Shown here piece by piece: positions 61,336 through 64,000 of a DNA stretch of 64,000 nucleotides. Numbering within the stretch: position 1 is the stretch's first letter; the number at the start of each line of letters is the position of its first letter. Where the stretch lies: contig JAIOJV010000074.1 in the NCBI GenBank assembly GCA_019911805.1, positions 144,418-208,417 of the forward strand, written 5' to 3'. Source of the stretch: Gammaproteobacteria bacterium. GTDB taxonomy: Bacteria > Pseudomonadota > Gammaproteobacteria > Thiohalobacterales > Thiohalobacteraceae. A program made the translations under genes and the position numbers. The notes under the pieces were generated by a model, which had not been told where the DNA came from, ran no database searches, and saw nothing but the letters and a program-made list of their open reading frames with translations.

Positions 61336-62352
61336 TCACACATACTGTTCTGTACCCTTGCCACCCAGCACGATGTCGCCGGCCTCGGCCATGCGGCGGG
61401 CAATGGCGAGGATTTCCTTCTGCGCGATCTCGACCTCGGAGAGGCGCACCGGCCCCTTGGCCTCCAGATCGTCGCGCAGCATCTCCGCGGCGCGTTTCGA
61501 CATGTTCTTGAAGACCTTCTCGCGCACCGTCTCGTCGGCGCCCTTGAGCGCGATGATGAGATTGTCGGATGACACCTCGCGTAGCAGCGCCTGGATGCCC
61601 TGGTCGTCGACATCGGCCAGATTATCGAATACGAACATCAGATCCTGGATCTTCTGGCCGAGTTCGGCATCGGCGTCCTTGACCAGCTCCATGATCTCAC
61701 CCTCCATGGAACTATCGATGAAATTCAGGATGTTGGCAGCCGCCTTGATGCCACCGACCGAGGACGATTTGACATTATTGGAACCGGAGAACTGGCGTTC
61801 CATGATCTCGTCCAGCTCGGCCAGCGCCGCTGGCTGAATGCCGTCGAGCGTGGCGATACGCATAAGGACATCGATGCGCACGCGCTCGGGCAGATAGGTG
61901 AGCACGTCGGCCGCATGATCGCTGTCGAGGTAGGACAGCACGATGGCTATGATCTGTGGATGTTCCAGACGGATGATCTCCGCGACCGCGCGGGCGTCCA
62001 TCCACTTGAGCGACTCCAGCCCCTTGGTATTGCGGCCCAGCAGGATACGGTCGATCAGCGTGCCGGCCTTCTCCTCGCCGAGTGCGTCGACCATGACCCT
62101 GCGAATGTACTCTTCGGAGCCGACACCCAGTGCGGTCTGGCTCTCGACCATCTCGATGAAATCGCCGAGGATCGCCTGTACCTGCTCGCGCGACACATTG
62201 GCCATCGCGGCCATGGCCGAGCCCACCTTCTGTACCTCCTTCGGCCCCATGTGCCTGAGGATCTGGGCGGCATCGGCCTCACCCAGCGACAGCAGGAAGA
62301 TCGCCGCACGGTCGACGCCCGAGAATTTTCCTGTCGAAGCCGCGTCAGCCAT
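61336..62352 (-). CDS. fliG: Flagellar motor switch protein FliG
   Basis: 338 residues. FSGVDRAAIFLLSLGEADAA at the N-terminus, MGPKEVQKVGSAMA and the EHPQ motif (IRLEHPQIIAIVLSYL) in the middle, and the C-terminal torque domain (FVFDNLADVDDQGIQALLRE, VRLSEVEIAQKEIL). Contacts FliF, FliM and the stator. The start overlaps the fliF stop by eight bases. Confidence 0.98.
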   Translation of the reverse strand: MADAASTGKFSGVDRAAIFLLSLGEADAAQILRHMGPKEVQKVGSAMAAMANVSREQVQAILGDFIEMVESQTALGVGSEEYIRRVMVDALGEEKAGTLIDRILLGRNTKGLESLKWMDARAVAEIIRLEHPQIIAIVLSYLDSDHAADVLTYLPERVRIDVLMRIATLDGIQPAALAELDEIMERQFSGSNNVKSSSVGGIKAAANILNFIDSSMEGEIMELVKDADAELGQKIQDLMFVFDNLADVDDQGIQALLREVSSDNLIIALKGADETVREKVFKNMSKRAAEMLRDDLEAKGPVRLSEVEIAQKEILAIARRMAEAGDIVLGGKGTEQYV

Positions 62353-63952
62353 CCTGGTTCACCCAGGTCTTGACCGCCTGCGCCACCCGCTTGGGATCCT
62401 GCTGGACCATGCCGCGCGCGGTGACGATCTGCTGCTCATAATCCCGCGGACCCGGCAGTGAACCACGCGCCGGTGGCCGGCCGAGGGACACCTGGTCGTC
62501 CTCCAGCCCGGCATCACCGGCAGCCAACGCCGGTTGCGGTGCGGCAATGCCTTTCTCGGTCAGGCTCCGCAGTGTCGGCCTGAGCACCCCGAATATAAGG
62601 ATCAGTACGCCGATCGCGCCGGCGGCCTGCTTGAGCGCATCCCGCAACCAGGGCTGTTCCCACAGCGGCAGTGCAGGCAGCGCCTCCACCGGCGGTACCG
62701 GCTGGAAGGCGGCATTGATGACCTGCACACTGTCGCCACGCTGCGCGTTGAAGCCCACGGCCTCCCGCACCAGCATGGTGAATTTGGCGAGTTCCTCGTC
62801 CGCCCACGGCTGCCGTACCGTCTCACCCTGCTCGTTCACCGTCTGCTTGTCATCGAGAACGACCGCCACCGACAACCGCCGCACGTTGCCGCTGGCCAGC
62901 CGGGTATGGCTGATCGTCTTGTCGAGTTCGTAGTTGCGGGTGCTGCGCCGGCTGGTGTTGCCGTTGCTTTCACCCGCCCCTGCCGCTGCGGTGTTTGGAT
63001 CGGTGGTCGCGGCGGCCGGCGGCTGATTGGACAGCATACCCGGTACGCCAAGGCCAGTGACACTCGACGACATGTGCTCTTCGCTGATCTGTTCGCTGCG
63101 CAGAGCCGGCAGATCCGGATTGAAGGTCTCGCGGGTCTTTTCGGTCACCGTGAAATCGAGCTCGGCCGCGACCTGGGCGCGCACCCCACCCGGCCCGATG
63201 AGGGGGCCGAGCAGGCCCTCGATCCGCTGCACGTACGTGCTTTCGACCTTGCGCGTGTAGGCGAACTGGCTGGAGGTCATGCCGACCTCAGCAGCCGCGT
63301 CCGGTGTGGTGAGCAGGTTGCCGCGCTGATCGACCACCGTCACCTGGTCGGGCGACAGATGCGGCACACTGGAGCCCACCAGATGAATGATCGAGGCCAC
63401 CTGCCCCTCGTCCAGTGACCGACCGGCATAGAGATTGACGACCACGGACGCGCTCGGTGCCTCTTGTTTGCGCACGAACACCGAGCGCTTGGGGATGGCC
63501 AGGTGCACACGTGCGCTCTCGACGCTGCGCAACGAGCTGATGGTGCGGGCAAGCTCGTTTTCCAAGGCATGCTGATAGCGGGCCGTCTCGACGAACTGGC
63601 TGGTGCCGAACCCCTGATCCTGGTTGAGCATTTCGAAACCGTTGCTGGTGCCTTTCGGCAGGCCGTCGGCGGCGAGCTGCAGCCGTGCCTTCTGCAGCTC
63701 GCCCGCGGCGACCAGCAATGCGCCGCTGGTCGCATCGATCTTGAACGGGATGTTCGATTTCTGCAGCACATCGGCCACGTCCGCCGCATCCCGTTGCGAG
63801 AGGTTGCCGTACAGGAGGCTGTAGCTCGGAGTCTGTGACCACAGGGCCACCGCCACCCCCAGGGCGACGCTTGCCGCCAAGCCGACCATCAGCCCCACCT
63901 GCCGCAATGCCGGCAGTCCCCCGAAACCCTGTGCTGTCTGTACTATCGCCAT
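62345..63952 (-). CDS. fliF: Flagellar MS-ring protein FliF
   Basis: 535 residues. First helix near residues 20-40 (VGLMVGLAASVALGVAVALW), the ring-building motifs (YSLLYGNLSQRDAADVADVL, ESARVHLAIPKRSVFVRKQE) and a second helix near 440-460 (AGAIGVLILIFGVLRPTLR), with a short C-terminal FliG-binding tail. The last 48 bases of the window upstream of it show no recognisable gene; fliE may lie beyond the edge. Confidence 0.97.
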   Translation of the reverse strand: MAIVQTAQGFGGLPALRQVGLMVGLAASVALGVAVALWSQTPSYSLLYGNLSQRDAADVADVLQKSNIPFKIDATSGALLVAAGELQKARLQLAADGLPKGTSNGFEMLNQDQGFGTSQFVETARYQHALENELARTISSLRSVESARVHLAIPKRSVFVRKQEAPSASVVVNLYAGRSLDEGQVASIIHLVGSSVPHLSPDQVTVVDQRGNLLTTPDAAAEVGMTSSQFAYTRKVESTYVQRIEGLLGPLIGPGGVRAQVAAELDFTVTEKTRETFNPDLPALRSEQISEEHMSSSVTGLGVPGMLSNQPPAAATTDPNTAAAGAGESNGNTSRRSTRNYELDKTISHTRLASGNVRRLSVAVVLDDKQTVNEQGETVRQPWADEELAKFTMLVREAVGFNAQRGDSVQVINAAFQPVPPVEALPALPLWEQPWLRDALKQAAGAIGVLILIFGVLRPTLRSLTEKGIAAPQPALAAGDAGLEDDQVSLGRPPARGSLPGPRDYEQQIVTARGMVQQDPKRVAQAVKTWVNQDG

Positions 63953-64000
63953 CGCTCGTCACCACACTCGTATTGTCCGCCACTCACCCCTACCGAAGCC

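Overview
The window is GC-rich, densely coded DNA from a motile, probably facultatively denitrifying gammaproteobacterium. The gene order (fliF to fliR, flhB, flhA, flhF, flhG, fliA, cheYZAB, motCD, a ParA, two CheW-type genes, DUF2802) and a good sigma54 promoter match the polar-flagellum locus of Pseudomonas- and Chromatiales-like bacteria. No mobile-element or phage genes are visible, but the intergenic spaces are unusually rich in palindromic and tandem repeats.

Layout. (1) 1-1870: the 5' part of tgt, queA and tRNA-Leu(CAA). (2) 2045-11493: a glycogen / alpha-glucan block, with glgP on the plus strand, malQ, a GH57 enzyme and glgC as a coupled minus-strand operon, and glgB divergent from glgC. 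No glgA is present here. (3) 11650-14111: molybdopterin adenylyltransferase (mog), a small secreted retropepsin-like protease, and the radical SAM member of the AmmeMemoRadiSam system. (4) 14578-29618: a respiratory nitrate reductase operon. A TDT/SLAC1-type channel is translationally coupled to narGHJI. Then comes an apparently inserted cassette (GH63-like glucosidase, GMC oxidoreductase, MFS transporter), then a decayed second copy of the narI 3' end, then a PpiC-type foldase and a GHxCP protein. (5) 30141-31494: the Memo and AMMECR1 partners of the AmmeMemoRadiSam system. (6) 31519-34192: a membrane-anchored pentapeptide-repeat protein, and a stand-alone FliK-like / FlhB-C-terminal-like pair. 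(7) 34465-63952: one long minus-strand flagellar and chemotaxis cluster, interrupted only by a globin-coupled diguanylate cyclase between fliL and fliK.

How the genes work together. The nar genes couple quinol oxidation to nitrate reduction, and mog supplies a step of the molybdenum cofactor that NarG needs. The glycogen block stores and remobilises glucan. The flagellar part encodes the export gate (FlhAB, FliOPQR), ATPase complex (FliHIJ), MS ring and switch (FliF, FliG, FliM, FliN), hook-length control (FliK), placement and number control (FlhF, FlhG), sigma28 (FliA), a MotC/MotD stator and the phospho-relay CheA, CheY, CheZ, CheB. The globin-cyclase may feed oxygen sensing into c-di-GMP within this locus.

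The most notable oddities are: the 90-bp narI tail duplication (72 of 90 bases identical, no gap) flanking the three-gene cassette; three FliM-like DEFEALLD motifs in the CheA linker; at least three classes of MITE-like palindromes; heptanucleotide tandem repeats; and the repeated finding that a gene's stop codon lies inside or at the edge of such a repeat (queA, the FlhB-like gene, the second CheW-type gene, fliP and the cyclase gene). All calls rest on reading the sequence; no database search was run.
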